Positions 8,930-17,194 of a DNA stretch of 64,000 nt are shown in pieces; position 1 is the first letter of the stretch; every line of letters begins with the position of its first letter. The notes below the pieces were generated by a model. It saw nothing but the letters and a program-made list of their open reading frames with translations. It was not told the origin of the DNA and did not search any database. The position numbers and the translations under genes are program-made. Source of the DNA: Winogradskya consettensis (GTDB taxonomy: Bacteria > Actinomycetota > Actinomycetes > Mycobacteriales > Micromonosporaceae); the NCBI RefSeq assembly GCF_018332715.1, contig NZ_BOQP01000030.1:124001-188000 (forward strand), read 5' to 3'.

Positions 8930-10185
8930 GGGTTCTGCTGATGGTGGAGAACGTCTCCCTCGCCCGCGACCACCGGCTGCGCAAGCACGCTGCCGCGCTG
9001 GTCGAGGCCGGCATGCAGGTCACTGTCATCTGCCGGCGAGACCCGGGCAACAAGACCGTGCCGGGGGTACGCGTCCTCGACTACGAACCGCCCCGCGACG
9101 GCACGTCCAAACTCGGATTCCTCTGGGAGTACGGCTACTCGCTCGCGATGGCCGGCCTGCTCACCGTGCGAGCACTGCTCTCGGGCGGGATCGATGTTCT
9201 CCAAGTTTCCAGTACCCCGGACATCTACTTCCTGATCGCCCGGCCGCTGAAACTGCTCGGACGCCGGGTGGTCTTCGACTTCAAGGACCTCTCCCCCGAG
9301 ATCTACGCCGCCCGCTACCACACCCGCGAAGGCCTGATGTACGCGCTGCTGCAACGCCTCGAGCACGCGAGCCTCCGCGCGGCCGATCACGTGGTCGCGG
9401 TCAACGAATCGGTACGCGAGGTCGCGATGCGCCGGGGCGGCGTACCCGCTGACGCGGTCACGGTCGTCGGCAACGGCCCCCGGCTGTCCGAGCTGAACGG
9501 CGGCGGCACGGTCCGGCCCGAGCTGCGCCGTGGCAGGGAACACCTCTGTGTCCTGGTCGGGATGATGGGTCCGCAGGACAGCATCGACCTCGCCATCGAG
9601 GCGATCGCTTACCTGGTCCACGGCCTCGGCCGCACCGACACCGCGTACACGTTCGTCGGCGTGGGCGACGCCGTTCCGGACCTCGTCCGCCTCGTCGAAC
9701 GGCACGGGCTGGAACCATGGGTCTCGTTCCCCGGCTGGGCCGAGCAGGCGGAGGTCTTCGACTACCTGGCCACCGCGGACCTGGGCCTCGAACCGAACCT
9801 CGAGGAGTTCGTCACGCCCGTCAAGGCCATGGAGTACATGGCCTTCGGACTGCCGTTCGTCGCGTTCGACGTCACGGAGACCCGGCTGATCGCATCCGGA
9901 GTCCCGACTCATCTTTCACCGACCGGCCGCACGCCGGGGAAGGACGCCGCCGGCGTTGTCTCGGTGGAGGGGGCTGCCGGGTTGGTGCCGGCCGGGGATG
10001 TGAAGGCGTTCGCTTCGCTCATCGATGCGTTGCTGACTGATCCCGTACGCCGGGAGCGGCTGGGCGCCGCGGGGCGGCGGGCCGTGGTGGAGAAGCTCGC
10101 CTGGGAGCACCAGGCGAGGAAGTACCTGACTGTGTTCAACCGGCCGGTGGGGGCCGATGTTCTGCCCAGGGAGGCAAGAGCGTGA
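8926..10185 (+). CDS. GT4-family glycosyltransferase
   Basis: A 419-residue cytosolic GT-B glycosyltransferase overlapping its neighbours by 4 bases on each side. Features seen are the N-terminal fold (MRVLLMVENVSLARDHRLRK), DFKDLSPEIYAARY at about 122-135, and a C-terminal sugar-nucleotide site with LEEFVTPVKAMEYMAFGLP, close to the EX7E pattern of retaining GT4 enzymes. It would add one sugar to the lipid-linked unit. Donor and acceptor cannot be told from sequence. It is the only clear glycosyltransferase in the operon apart from the priming enzyme, so further transferases must be encoded elsewhere if the repeat unit has more than two sugars. Confidence 0.9.
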   Translation: MRVLLMVENVSLARDHRLRKHAAALVEAGMQVTVICRRDPGNKTVPGVRVLDYEPPRDGTSKLGFLWEYGYSLAMAGLLTVRALLSGGIDVLQVSSTPDIYFLIARPLKLLGRRVVFDFKDLSPEIYAARYHTREGLMYALLQRLEHASLRAADHVVAVNESVREVAMRRGGVPADAVTVVGNGPRLSELNGGGTVRPELRRGREHLCVLVGMMGPQDSIDLAIEAIAYLVHGLGRTDTAYTFVGVGDAVPDLVRLVERHGLEPWVSFPGWAEQAEVFDYLATADLGLEPNLEEFVTPVKAMEYMAFGLPFVAFDVTETRLIASGVPTHLSPTGRTPGKDAAGVVSVEGAAGLVPAGDVKAFASLIDALLTDPVRRERLGAAGRRAVVEKLAWEHQARKYLTVFNRPVGADVLPREARA

Positions 10186-12203
10186 CGAGTGGGGGTCCGG
10201 CGCGGCTGATCCGCGTACACGGATGGTGGATCGTCCTGGTGACGGTTCTGGTGATGGCGGGCGCGTACGCGGTGGCGAGCAACGCGCCCATCGAGTACCG
10301 GTCCGCGGCGATCGTGGTGGTGGAGTCCCGGGTCCGGGCGAACACCACACCGGTGGCGCCCGACATGGGCACCGAGAAGCAGCTGGCGCAGTCTGGGCTG
10401 GTGGTGGACCCGGCAGCCAAACAGCTCGGGATCGGCCCGGGCGAGATGGCCGAGGGCCTGGTGGTCAGCGTGGCCCCGGACGCGAACGTGCTGACGTTCG
10501 CTTACACCGACGCGGAGCCGGGTGCGGCGCAACGGCGGGCGCAGCGGCTCGCCGAGGCGTACGTGGAATACCGGAACTCCGACGAGGCCAAGAGCAAGGG
10601 CGCGGCCCAGGCACAACAGGCGACCCTGGTGACCGACGCATGGCTACCGTCCCTGCCGGAGGAACGACCTGTCTATCTGGACCTGGCACTGGGCCTGGTG
10701 ATCGGGCTGCTGCTCGGTGTCGGCACGGCCCTGCTGCGGGACCGGCTCAGCGACCGGCTCCGTGGTCGCGACGACCTGGCGAAGCTGCTCGGTTCACCGG
10801 TCCTCGCCACGATCCCCCGCGAACGCCGGTGGCGCCGCGGTGACCGGACCAGGCCGGTGCTGCTGCGCGACCCCTCGTCCCCGGCAGCGGAGGCGTTCCG
10901 TTATCTCCGCTCGCGCCTGCGGCCCGTACTGCAGGACAGCACGACGATCCTCGTGACCAGCGCCGACGGCCGCGAAGGGCGCACGACCACGGCAGCGAAC
11001 CTGGCGGTCGCACTCGCCCAGGCCGGTCGCACCGTCATCCTGGTCGACGCCGACCTTCGCCACCCCGGCGTGGCCACGGCGTTCGGGGTGACCTCCGGAG
11101 CTCGTGCGTCCGAGGTCCACGGCAGGGACGTCCGCGCTGACGCTCACGACTTCGACGGCGCTGGCTTGAGAACCGCAGCCTTGTCCGGGAACCCAGCCTC
11201 AGGGCACGCCGGCCTCACCGACGACCGGGACCAGCGGGTCGGCCCCACCGATCACCCGGGCAAGGCGCGTGCCAGCCTCGCCGTGGGTCCGGGCCCGGCG
11301 CCTGCTGGCCTCACCGAGGGTGCGGGCTTGGGGCGTGTCGGCCTTACCGAGGGTGCGGGCCTGGGGCTTGTCGGCCTTACCGAGGGTGCGGGCCTGGGGC
11401 TTGTCGGCCTTACCGAGGGTGCGGGCCTGGGGCTTGTCGGCCTTACCGATGTCCTCGCCGAGAACGCCGATCTGCTTGCGGCACTGCGTGACAGCCCGGT
11501 GCCGAGGCTGCGGTTGCTCACGGCGGGCCGGCATGCCGAGGCGGCGGCGGATCTGCTGGGCGGTACGCAGCTGAGGCGGATTCTGCGTACCCTGCGCTCC
11601 CGCTGCGACGTGGTGGTGCTCGACTGCTCGCCGGTGCTGACGGTCTCGGATGCGATCGTGCTCGCGGCGGCGAGCGATCACATCCTGCTCGTCGGTGATC
11701 TGCGTCGCTCCACACGCAAGGCGGTAACGCGGGCGCTCGCGGAGCTCGCGGCGGGCGCGGAGGGTGAGGTCAGCGGGGTACTGCTCAACGCACCACGTAG
11801 CGCCGGCGGACTGGCACCGCAGGGCCGTGACACCAGACCGGTCGAGGCCGTCACCGTTCCGGGCGCCCGGAACGCCGGCGCGGCGGTGGACGACACGGCG
11901 TCGATCCCCGTCGTGGTAGACCCGATCTCACCGGCCCCGACCTCGACCGTCTACGGCTCCTCCAACGCGGGCACCCTGGCCGGCCCGTCAAAGCTGGACC
12001 CTTCGAACGGCTCGTCATCCGGCACGCCACACGCCTCGCGGGCCGGAACCACCATCAGCGGATCGTCCGGCACGTCGCCGCACGGCTTACTGGCCGGCAC
12101 CACGAACGGTGGGTCGAACGGCGCCCTGCCCGGTGAGGCCACCGCCAACCTGAACCCGGCGTGGTACGTGCCGGGCCAGCGTGGGGACGGGCCGCCCCTA
12201 TGA
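10182..12203 (+). CDS. Wzz/Wzc-like polysaccharide copolymerase with degenerate BY-kinase domain
   Basis: 673 residues from GTG 10182 (GTGA overlap). A Wzz domain is flanked by membrane helices at about 15-33 and 166-186, and a cytoplasmic P-loop domain starts near 225. The Walker A loop reads GREGRTTT, with Arg267 where the catalytic lysine is expected. Walker A' (VILVDADLRHPG) and Walker B (DVVVLDCSP, about 476-484) are intact. A 33-base repeat insert occupies about residues 375-420. The C-terminal 120 residues are Ser/Thr/Gly-rich and lack the usual tyrosine cluster (one Tyr near 592 and one near the end). It probably sets chain length, but ATP-dependent tyrosine autophosphorylation is doubtful. 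Confidence 0.85.
   Translation: MTSGGPARLIRVHGWWIVLVTVLVMAGAYAVASNAPIEYRSAAIVVVESRVRANTTPVAPDMGTEKQLAQSGLVVDPAAKQLGIGPGEMAEGLVVSVAPDANVLTFAYTDAEPGAAQRRAQRLAEAYVEYRNSDEAKSKGAAQAQQATLVTDAWLPSLPEERPVYLDLALGLVIGLLLGVGTALLRDRLSDRLRGRDDLAKLLGSPVLATIPRERRWRRGDRTRPVLLRDPSSPAAEAFRYLRSRLRPVLQDSTTILVTSADGREGRTTTAANLAVALAQAGRTVILVDADLRHPGVATAFGVTSGARASEVHGRDVRADAHDFDGAGLRTAALSGNPASGHAGLTDDRDQRVGPTDHPGKARASLAVGPGPAPAGLTEGAGLGRVGLTEGAGLGLVGLTEGAGLGLVGLTEGAGLGLVGLTDVLAENADLLAALRDSPVPRLRLLTAGRHAEAAADLLGGTQLRRILRTLRSRCDVVVLDCSPVLTVSDAIVLAAASDHILLVGDLRRSTRKAVTRALAELAAGAEGEVSGVLLNAPRSAGGLAPQGRDTRPVEAVTVPGARNAGAAVDDTASIPVVVDPISPAPTSTVYGSSNAGTLAGPSKLDPSNGSSSGTPHASRAGTTISGSSGTSPHGLLAGTTNGGSNGALPGEATANLNPAWYVPGQRGDGPPL
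11309..11440 (+). repeat. 33-bp tandem array (4 units) in copolymerase gene
   Basis: Four near-identical 33-base units (starting CCTTACCGAGGGTGCGGGCC) encode LTEGAGLGLVG repeats inserted between Walker A' and Walker B of the ATPase domain. Confidence 0.95.
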
Positions 12204-13334
12204 CGCGGCGAGCCGGCGTCGCACGCCCACACCCCACCGCGACGTCGGCTCGCCGCCCCAGTCCTCGACCAGCGACCAGCAGTCCGGCCAGGGATTCCAG
12301 CTCCAGGCCGCGTACCCGGCGGCGTGATCGTCGAGCCAGTCCAGCGTGGAATCCGCGAACCCGCCCTTACGGACGGCGGAACGGGGGCAGTCGGCGTCGA
12401 CCCCGTCGGCGCCGACCGTCAGCGTCGGCCCGACCTCGCCCGCGAATACCGGAACCCGATCGGTGAGCTGGTCGAGCTCCCGCCGGAAACAGTCCTGCCC
12501 GGTACAATATTCGTTGAACGAATAGGTGTGCCATGAGGCCGCGAGCTGATTCTCGGGGTCAACCGGCCGGTATTTCGCCCATTGGGTAAGACTTTCCGCC
12601 CAATGGATACCGCCTGCCAACAGCGGCACCCGTGACCCGGTCCGGCGCACGGCGGCGATCAACTCGGTCATTCCCGCCGCGACATAGGGTTCACCGGTGT
12701 TGACCGAGGTCTGCGTGCAACCTCCGTCGCGCCAGCATGACCAGGCCCGGTCACTGTTCGTTTCCGCGTACGGAAATGGCTCGTTGAAAAGGTCGAAGAT
12801 GACGGCCTGGGCCGGGAAGTCCTGGGCGACCGACTGCCAGAATGCCGGGCTGTGCTCGCGGTCGGGCATGGGTTCCTGCTCGCGTGGGACGCCATCGCCG
12901 GGAGCGCTGCGGTGCAGGTCAAGGACGGCGACCATCCCGTGCCGGTTGAGGCGGTCGACGAAGGTCCGGATCTGATCCCGGTATGCGGCACCGGAGAATT
13001 CCCTGGGGACCGACGGCAGTCCGAGCCAGCATTGCTCGTTGAGCGGCACCCGCACCACGGAGGCGTGCCACTCCCCCATCGCCGCGACGACCTTCTCGGA
13101 GGGCGCTCGCCCGTCCTCGGTGTCGAAGAAACCATCACCCTCGACGCATGAATACTCGGCACCGGAATGGTTGAATCCGCGTAGTTTCAGCTCCTGCCCG
13201 TCCACATCGATGAACCTGTTGCCGTCGATGTGGACGGGCTTCGCGGGGCCTCGCTCCACGGACTCCGAAGATTCACACCCACTCAGGACAGTCGCGACCA
13301 GAACGACGGCAACCGCCGCCCGGGGAATTCGCAC
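12198..13334 (-). CDS. GH5-family glycoside hydrolase lipoprotein
   Basis: 378 residues. A lipobox (VLSGC, Cys20) marks a membrane-anchored lipoprotein. The TIM-barrel landmarks of glycoside hydrolase family 5 are visible: RVPLNEQCW near 95, LDLHRS at 138-143, the acid/base Glu185 in FNEP and the likely nucleophile Glu300 in FAGEVG. Several cysteines could form disulfides outside the cell. It converges on the exopolysaccharide operon, overlapping the copolymerase stop by 6 bases. GH5 enzymes cut beta-glucans, mannans or cellulose; acting on the cluster's own polymer is inference. A 17-base palindrome at 12508-12524 falls in the YSFNEY codons and is probably chance. Confidence 0.9.
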   Translation of the reverse strand: MRIPRAAVAVVLVATVLSGCESSESVERGPAKPVHIDGNRFIDVDGQELKLRGFNHSGAEYSCVEGDGFFDTEDGRAPSEKVVAAMGEWHASVVRVPLNEQCWLGLPSVPREFSGAAYRDQIRTFVDRLNRHGMVAVLDLHRSAPGDGVPREQEPMPDREHSPAFWQSVAQDFPAQAVIFDLFNEPFPYAETNSDRAWSCWRDGGCTQTSVNTGEPYVAAGMTELIAAVRRTGSRVPLLAGGIHWAESLTQWAKYRPVDPENQLAASWHTYSFNEYCTGQDCFRRELDQLTDRVPVFAGEVGPTLTVGADGVDADCPRSAVRKGGFADSTLDWLDDHAAGYAAWSWNPWPDCWSLVEDWGGEPTSRWGVGVRRRLAAS

Positions 13335-13388
13335 ACCCCTCAGTCTGCCGGTTTTCCGGCGCGATGCTGTCCCCCATCCGACCGATCC

Positions 13389-14195
13389 CTACCGGAAGTC
13401 CCCGGCGTGGTCGCGGACCCATTCCCCGAATTCGACGGGCGGGCGGCCGAGCACGTTTTCGGCGGTTTTCGTCGCCGGGGAGCCACCTTCGGCCGCCTCG
13501 CGGATGAAGTGCAGGATCGCCTCGACGTTCTCCGCGGTCTCGAAACGGCCGAAGTGCGCGCGGGCCTGGCTCTCCGAGAGCTCCTCCACCCGGAGGCCGG
13601 GGCCGATCGCTGCCACCTGCTCGCGTTGGGAGATCAGGCGAGGTCCGGTAAGTAGGCTACTTACCTCGCTGCTCGCAGTACCTAACAAGGCGGCCGTCGC
13701 CACCGCGGCGATGTCACGCTCGTGGATCGGCGCCGTCATGGCGTCGGGGTGGACGAGGCGGACAACCCCCTCAGAGCGGATGGACCTCGCCCAGTTGAGG
13801 GCATTGCTCGCCAGGACCAGGGGACGGATCGGTATCACCGACTCGAAGGCCTGCTCGACCGCGCGGTGCTGTTCCGCGATCGCGTTGCCGGTGGCGGTGG
13901 GAAGCAGGACGCTGCCGGAGCTGAGCAGCACAACACGGTCGAGGCCCCGGAATGCGGCCGCCTGGGTGGAAGTGAGGTGCTCAGGTGCGTACAGAAACAC
14001 TTTGCTGATGCCGTCAAGGGCCGCCCGGACGGTCTCGGGTCTGGCGAGGTCCGACTCCACGACGGACACGGCGGCCGGCAGAACGGCCTTGTGCATGGAG
14101 CGAACCGAGGCGCGAACGGGCTCACCGGCGGTCAGGAGATGGTCGACGACATGGCGGCCGACACTGCCGCGGGCTCCGATAACCAGGGTGGTCAT
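13389..14195 (-). CDS. NmrA-like NAD(P)H-binding reductase
   Basis: 268 residues from ATG 14195, which follows GGAGACC. It begins TLVIGARGSVGRHV, the GxxGxxG dinucleotide motif of the NmrA/QorA atypical short-chain dehydrogenase group, and lacks the YxxxK catalytic pair. Known relatives are quinone or azo-dye reductases and redox sensors. It stands alone; the upstream frame is open for 32 more codons but those are Arg/Pro-rich and not family-like. A 19-base perfect palindrome (13647-13665) sits in the middle of the gene. Substrate unknown. Confidence 0.85.
   Translation of the reverse strand: MTTLVIGARGSVGRHVVDHLLTAGEPVRASVRSMHKAVLPAAVSVVESDLARPETVRAALDGISKVFLYAPEHLTSTQAAAFRGLDRVVLLSSGSVLLPTATGNAIAEQHRAVEQAFESVIPIRPLVLASNALNWARSIRSEGVVRLVHPDAMTAPIHERDIAAVATAALLGTASSEVSSLLTGPRLISQREQVAAIGPGLRVEELSESQARAHFGRFETAENVEAILHFIREAAEGGSPATKTAENVLGRPPVEFGEWVRDHAGDFR
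13647..13665. promoter_or_regulatory. 19-bp perfect palindrome inside NmrA-like gene
   Basis: GGTAAGTAG-G-CTACTTACC, nine-base perfect arms around a single G, AT-rich for this genome. It looks like a dimeric regulator site but lies within coding sequence (about codon 177), so its role is uncertain. Confidence 0.35.
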
Positions 14196-14413
14196 GGGGT
14201 AGGTCTCCGGTCTGGGAAACGGCCCCCGAGGGCGTGGCACACACGACGACAGCGCTCCTCGGCGCGTCACGGGGCCACTGTGGTGACACACGAAGCGTTC
14301 CGACGCAGCACTTCGTGCGATTCCACGGTAACACCGTGTCCGCGGCGATGGCGGCCGCGGCGAAATGTGTGATTTTGGCCCCGAAAGCTAAAGTCGGCGG
14401 TCATGCTGGGGAC

Positions 14414-15127
14414 ATGCTGCGTCCGGTCCTCGCCGCACTGACGGCCTGCACCATCCTCGCGTCGCCCGCCCCTGCACAAGCCTCTCGTTCGGCCAGGCCG
14501 ACCTTTCCGGATGCCCCGGCATCCTCGCGAGTGCTGCAGTCCTCCCCAGTTCTGCAGCCCTTGCGAACGCTGGCATCCTCGGCGCTGACGTCTTCGGCGC
14601 TGCCGTCTTCGGCGCTGACGTTTGTCGCGCTGGGATCTTCGGGTGCAGCTCTTACGGAGCGGGCCGCTTCTTCCGCTTACGGTGGACGGATCAGCCGTAA
14701 CCAGACCATCGTGCGGGCGGCGGACTGGCTGCGCCGCGACATCCCGTACTCACAGAGCAACAGCGACGCGCGCTGGGACCTGAACCGGGGACGCCGTTAC
14801 CGCCCCGACTGCTCGGGCATGGTCTCCATGGCGTGGGCGCTCGACCCGACGGGCATCGGCCGCGCGCTCGTCACCTGGGAACTGCCGACGGTGTCGTCCC
14901 GTATCGGCTGGCGCGACCTGCGCCGCGGCGACATCCTGCTGCGCCTGGTGCCCGGCAACCGCGCCCTCGAACACGTCCAGCTGGTCCAGGCCTGGGCCAA
15001 CCCGGCACACACCCGAGCCTGGATCATCGAACAGAGCGGCACCGCCACCGACATGCGCCGCCGCGTCGTGACGATCTCCGCGATCCGCGCCGCCTACGCC
15101 CCGTACCGCTACAACCGGATCAGCTGA
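14414..15127 (+). CDS. Secreted NlpC/P60-like cell-wall peptidase
   Basis: 237 residues from ATG 14414 (GGGGAC upstream). Signal peptide at residues 1-23, then a Ser/Ala/Leu-rich spacer with 15-base repeats (about 54-72), then a C-terminal domain with the catalytic-cysteine motif DCSG (Cys133), an RGDILL segment (171-176) and EHVQL with the likely catalytic His187. This spacing fits NlpC/P60 (C40-type) peptidases that cut peptidoglycan stem peptides, though the domain is divergent. A methyltransferase starts 26 bases downstream and may be co-transcribed. Alternative upstream starts would place charged residues before the signal peptide. Confidence 0.8.
   Translation: MLRPVLAALTACTILASPAPAQASRSARPTFPDAPASSRVLQSSPVLQPLRTLASSALTSSALPSSALTFVALGSSGAALTERAASSAYGGRISRNQTIVRAADWLRRDIPYSQSNSDARWDLNRGRRYRPDCSGMVSMAWALDPTGIGRALVTWELPTVSSRIGWRDLRRGDILLRLVPGNRALEHVQLVQAWANPAHTRAWIIEQSGTATDMRRRVVTISAIRAAYAPYRYNRIS
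14575..14634 (+). repeat. 15-bp tandem repeats in peptidase spacer
   Basis: Four 15-base units of the type GTCTTCGGCGCTGAC (outer ones degenerate) encoding SSALT-type pentapeptides between the signal peptide and the catalytic domain. Confidence 0.85.
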
Positions 15128-15153
15128 CTCCCGGCGCCGTTACGGTACGACAC

Positions 15154-15840
15154 ATGCTTCCTTACTGGGAGAACGCTGGCGCCACGAAGACCTTCACCCA
15201 CCCCGTGCATCACCCCTGGCTCGACGCGGTGTCCCGCGACGCCAGGATTCTCGACTACGGATGCGGCTACGGCCGAGCCATGGCGGAGCTGAGCGACCAT
15301 GGCTTCACCGACCTGACGGGTGCGGACCCGTCGATCGCCCTCCTCACCCGCGGCCGCCTGGCAAGACCCGACTTCCGCTTCAGCCTCCTGGATTCTCCGC
15401 CATTCCTCCCGTACGCCGACAGCAGCTTCGACGTGGTTCTCCTCTTCGCCGTCCTGACCTGTGTCCCCGCCGACAAGGACCAGCAGGCGCTCATCGCGGA
15501 ACTGCACCGCGTCCTTGTCCCCGGAGGCCTGCTGTACGTCAGCGACGTGCTTCTGCAGAACGATGACCGCAACCGCGCCCGGTACGGCGCCGCGTCCCAG
15601 ACTCCGTACGGCGTGTTCGCCACCGACGACGGCGCGGTCTGCCGGCACCACGACCTCGCCGCCCTACGGGCGTTGCTGTCCAGCAGTACGTCTCATCCTG
15701 CCGGCGCCGGCAGCGCCGAGAGCGGCAGCTTCGAGCCGGTGGACGAGCGTCGCATAGAGGTCGCCACCATGAACGGCCGCTGGGTCAGCGGTGTGCAGCT
15801 ACTGGTCCGGCGTCCTGGAGGAGGCGCGCCCCGGCCGTAA
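15154..15840 (+). CDS. Class I SAM-dependent methyltransferase
   Basis: 228 residues. The SAM-binding motif I is ILDYGCGYGRAMAEL (about 31-45), the acidic end of the next strand is GADPS, and motif IV and post-motif segments FDVVLLFAVLTCV and LVPGGLLYVSDV follow, as in the UbiE/Methyltransf_11 group. Start at ATG 15154; no strong ribosome site is visible. Its last 56 bases overlap the 3' end of the converging gene at 15785. Substrate unknown. Confidence 0.88.
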   Translation: MLPYWENAGATKTFTHPVHHPWLDAVSRDARILDYGCGYGRAMAELSDHGFTDLTGADPSIALLTRGRLARPDFRFSLLDSPPFLPYADSSFDVVLLFAVLTCVPADKDQQALIAELHRVLVPGGLLYVSDVLLQNDDRNRARYGAASQTPYGVFATDDGAVCRHHDLAALRALLSSSTSHPAGAGSAESGSFEPVDERRIEVATMNGRWVSGVQLLVRRPGGGAPRP

Positions 15841-16552
15841 CGGTGAGATCGGCGCGTACCGGTCGGTGGTCCGATCCCAGCGACCGGACCACCGCTGCAT
15901 TCGTCACGGCAACGCCCGGACCAGCCAGGATATGGTCGATCTGGGCGACAGGCCGGTGGGCCGGCCAGGAACGCCCACGCAAGGCCGGACGATAGGGGCC
16001 GGCGAGGTAGACCGTGGGACGGCACATGTTGAGATCGCCCGCGATCACCGTGGGAACCGAGGAGCCCTCCAGACCGGCCAGCAGGCGCCGAAGCTGAGCA
16101 GGCCCGTGCACGAGCCGATGGGTCAGGTGAGCGACGGCTACCCGCAGCAGCCTGCCGTCCGCGGTCCGGACCTCCGCGGTCAGTGCACGGCGCTCGCCGA
16201 TCACATCACCTCGTGCCGCACCGAGAGGGATCGTGCCGAGACTGTGCCACGGCAGCCGGCTCATGATCGCGATGCCCCATGCCCCGGGCTCGGTCGCACC
16301 GGCACCCCCGGCCACTCCCAGCTCTTTGAGCGTTCGGCCGGAGATCATGTCGATCTCGGCGTAGGAGTCGTACCCGCAGTCGGCGGCGGCCTGCGCGGCC
16401 AAGCTGATGGTGCCCGCGCTCAGCGGGCGCCAGTTCTCCTGGACCACCACGATGTCGGTGTCCAACTCGGCGATGGCAGCCTTCACCGAGTACGGATTGT
16501 CCTCGTGATCCAGGCCGCCGTGCAGGTTCAGACTCGCGAGACTCGTGCCCAC
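15785..16552 (-). CDS. Endonuclease/exonuclease/phosphatase family protein
   Basis: 255 residues from GTG 16552, chosen because GAGGTGAC lies just upstream; ATG 16609 would add 19 hydrophilic residues. The EEP active-site blocks appear in order: SLNLHGG near the start, VVVQENW (metal Glu), GDLNM (Asp/Asn) and SDHRPV (Asp-His). The fold covers DNase I, exonuclease III, sphingomyelinase and inositol phosphatases. No signal peptide is seen with this start. Substrate cannot be assigned. It overlaps the methyltransferase 3' end by 56 bases. Confidence 0.85.
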   Translation of the reverse strand: MGTSLASLNLHGGLDHEDNPYSVKAAIAELDTDIVVVQENWRPLSAGTISLAAQAAADCGYDSYAEIDMISGRTLKELGVAGGAGATEPGAWGIAIMSRLPWHSLGTIPLGAARGDVIGERRALTAEVRTADGRLLRVAVAHLTHRLVHGPAQLRRLLAGLEGSSVPTVIAGDLNMCRPTVYLAGPYRPALRGRSWPAHRPVAQIDHILAGPGVAVTNAAVVRSLGSDHRPVRADLTVTAGARLLQDAGPVAAHR

Positions 16553-16895
16553 GGCGTCACCTCCTCGGGGAATGTGCTCGGATGATCTATCGCGAGTTTG
16601 TCCCGGCAACCTGAGGAAAACCCCTGCCCAAGCTGTGTGAACGCGACCCAGATCACCGCATTCGCCACGGCGGGCACGTCTCGGTGAACTTCGTCAGCCG
16701 AACACCCACGACCAGGCCCTCACTGGCGAACCCACGAGGCCGCACCCCCATCCAGCCAGGACCCTCACGCAGCTACGCCCAACGCGGCCACGTTCCACGC
16801 GGCCATGCTCTTCCGAGCCGAATCCCATGCTGCCCGGCCACACGCAGCCGGGCGCCCGTCAAACCGAGCTGCGTGACCGATATCGGACGGGATCG

Positions 16896-16970
16896 ACGCC
16901 GGTTCGCCGGACGCCGGTTCGCCGGACGCCGGTTCGCCGGACGCCGGTTCGCCGGACGCCGGTTCGCCTC
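16896..16970 (+). repeat. 15-bp tandem array (5 units)
   Basis: Five units of ACGCCGGTTCGCCGG, the last with two changes, downstream of the pullulanase stop codon. Confidence 0.95.
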
Positions 16971-17030
16971 ACAGCCAGGCACCGCACAGCCAGGCACCGC
17001 ACAGCCAGGCCGAGCACAGCAAGGCCGAGC
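16971..17030 (+). repeat. Second 15-bp tandem array (4 units), abutting the first
   Basis: Two copies of ACAGCCAGGCACCGC followed by two variants ending CCGAGC. It starts at the base after the first array and has the same period but a different sequence. Confidence 0.93.
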
Positions 17031-17194
17031 AGTGGCAACGGTCGTCGCTGCGGCAGAAGTGGCTGGTGTGGCAGTTGGGGTATCGCTGGTTCACCAGGTC
17101 GCTGACGGCCGGCGGGTCCACGCGCACAGGCACTGCACGGGCACACCCCAGCAGCGCCGCGGCTGGCTGGGGTGTGCTGTCGTAGCTGGTGGCG

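Larger units (their letters stand above)
16553..17194. other. Intergenic region with two adjacent 15-bp repeat arrays
   Basis: About 640 bases between the EEP gene start and the amylase-pullulanase stop. A long open frame crosses it on the plus strand from 16684, but it consists mainly of repeat-derived Arg/Phe/Gly and Pro/Gln/Gly runs and overlaps the pullulanase end, so I do not call a gene. Apart from the two arrays no promoter or RNA is recognised. Confidence 0.6.

Noticed and set aside
12508..12524. 17-bp palindrome TATTCGTT-C-AACGAATA in the GH5 gene
   Set aside because: It follows from the codons for Tyr-Ser-Phe-Asn-Glu-Tyr in a conserved-looking segment, so chance is the simpler explanation.
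16896..17030. Possible CRISPR array (regular short repeats)
   Set aside because: The units are directly adjacent 15-mers with no unique spacers; no cas genes are in the window.
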